From positions 1 through 5,293 of the forward strand of contig DVAB01000013.1 in the NCBI GenBank assembly GCA_014189685.1: a stretch of DNA of 5,293 bases. The letters are read 5' to 3'. This document shows, piece after piece, positions 4,911 to 5,293 of this stretch. Source of the stretch: Candidatus Naiadarchaeum limnaeum (GTDB lineage: Archaea; Undinarchaeota; Undinarchaeia; Undinarchaeales; Naiadarchaeaceae). Position 1 is the first letter of the stretch; each line of letters starts with the position of its first letter. The notes under the pieces were generated by a model, which saw only the letters and a program-made list of their open reading frames with translations, did not search any database and was not told the origin of the DNA. The translations under genes and the position numbers were made by a program.

Positions 4911-4916
4911 AATCTT

Positions 4917-5293
4917 AGGAGGTGATCTATCCGCAGGTTCCCCTACGGATACCTTGTTACGACTTAACCCCCCTTGCCGAGCTTGAGTTCAACTCTCGCA
5001 AGAACGAGAGCATTACTTAAACCCGACTCAGGTGATTTGACGGGCGGTGTGTACAAGGAGCAGGGACATATTCACCGCGTCATAGTGAAACGCGATTACT
5101 AGGGATTCCGGCTTCACGAGCCTGGGTTACAAGGCTCGATCCGAATTAAGCGCGGATTTAAGGATTGGCTTCACCTCTCGGTGTTGCAGCCCATTGTTCC
5201 GCGCATTGTAGTCCGCGTGTAGCCTGGGGGATTCGGGGCATACTGACCTACCGTTGACCATTCCTTCCTCTGCTTAATCAGCAGCGGTCTCGC
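4917..5293 (-). rRNA. 16S ribosomal RNA, 3' part (partial)
   Basis: This is the last 377 bases of small-subunit rRNA on the minus strand; the rest lies beyond the right edge. The universal TTGTACACACCGCCCGTC decoding-site block is near 5035-5055, AAGTCGTAACAAGGTA near 4950-4965, and the 3' terminus is GATCACCTCCT with an intact anti-Shine-Dalgarno, ending at 4917. The pattern of GGCAAGGGGGGTTAAGTCG and GGCATACTGACC-complement blocks is archaeal, not bacterial. In helix 45 the 3' side reads GCGGATAGATCACC where GCGGTTGGATCACC or CTGGATCACC is usual; the change at the paired base is matched by the opposite strand (GTATCCG). Confidence 0.97.

Noticed and set aside
1445-4916. Insertion sequence or transposon splitting the rRNA operon
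   Set aside because: There is no transposase, no terminal inverted repeats and no target duplication that I can see; the genes look like ordinary chromosomal ones.

Overview
The window comes from an archaeal genome. Both rRNA fragments, on the minus strand, read as archaeal: the 16S 3' end has the archaeal form of the decoding region and an intact anti-Shine-Dalgarno tail, and the 5' half of the 23S has the archaeal helix layout. Most genes carry TATA-type promoters about 26 bases from their start codons, as expected of archaea with largely leaderless mRNAs. The protein-coding part is AT-rich, the proteins are small, and the rRNA genes are not contiguous. These points would suit a small-genome DPANN-type lineage (Woesearchaeota or Pacearchaeota-like), but that placement is an inference.

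Layout: bases 1 to about 1444 hold the 5' part of the 23S rRNA (minus strand, 3' part beyond the left edge). About 1445-1818 is a non-coding leader and promoter region with several hairpins. It is followed by a Nudix hydrolase gene (plus) that converges, with one base between stop codons, on a small EMAP/MetRS-beta type tRNA-binding protein gene (minus). A compact TATA element then appears to serve both that gene and a divergent tRNA-Ala(TGC) gene (plus). A 167-codon gene of unknown function begins 8 bases after the tRNA, and a very short DUF488-like N-terminus overlaps its stop codon. Two minus-strand genes follow: a predicted CAP/SCP-domain lipoprotein and a carbon-nitrogen (nitrilase family) hydrolase. 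The 3' 377 bases of the 16S rRNA (minus) close the window.

The main point of interest is the arrangement. On the minus strand the order is 16S then 23S, but the normally short transcribed spacer is replaced by about 3.5 kb containing five probable protein genes, with the tRNA-Ala that usually sits in euryarchaeal spacers pointing the opposite way. Terminator-like T tracts and independent promoters between the two rRNAs argue that 16S and 23S are separate transcription units. The truncated DUF488-like start next to the CAP gene looks like a rearrangement scar inside this region. No defence system, mobile element or CRISPR array is visible.
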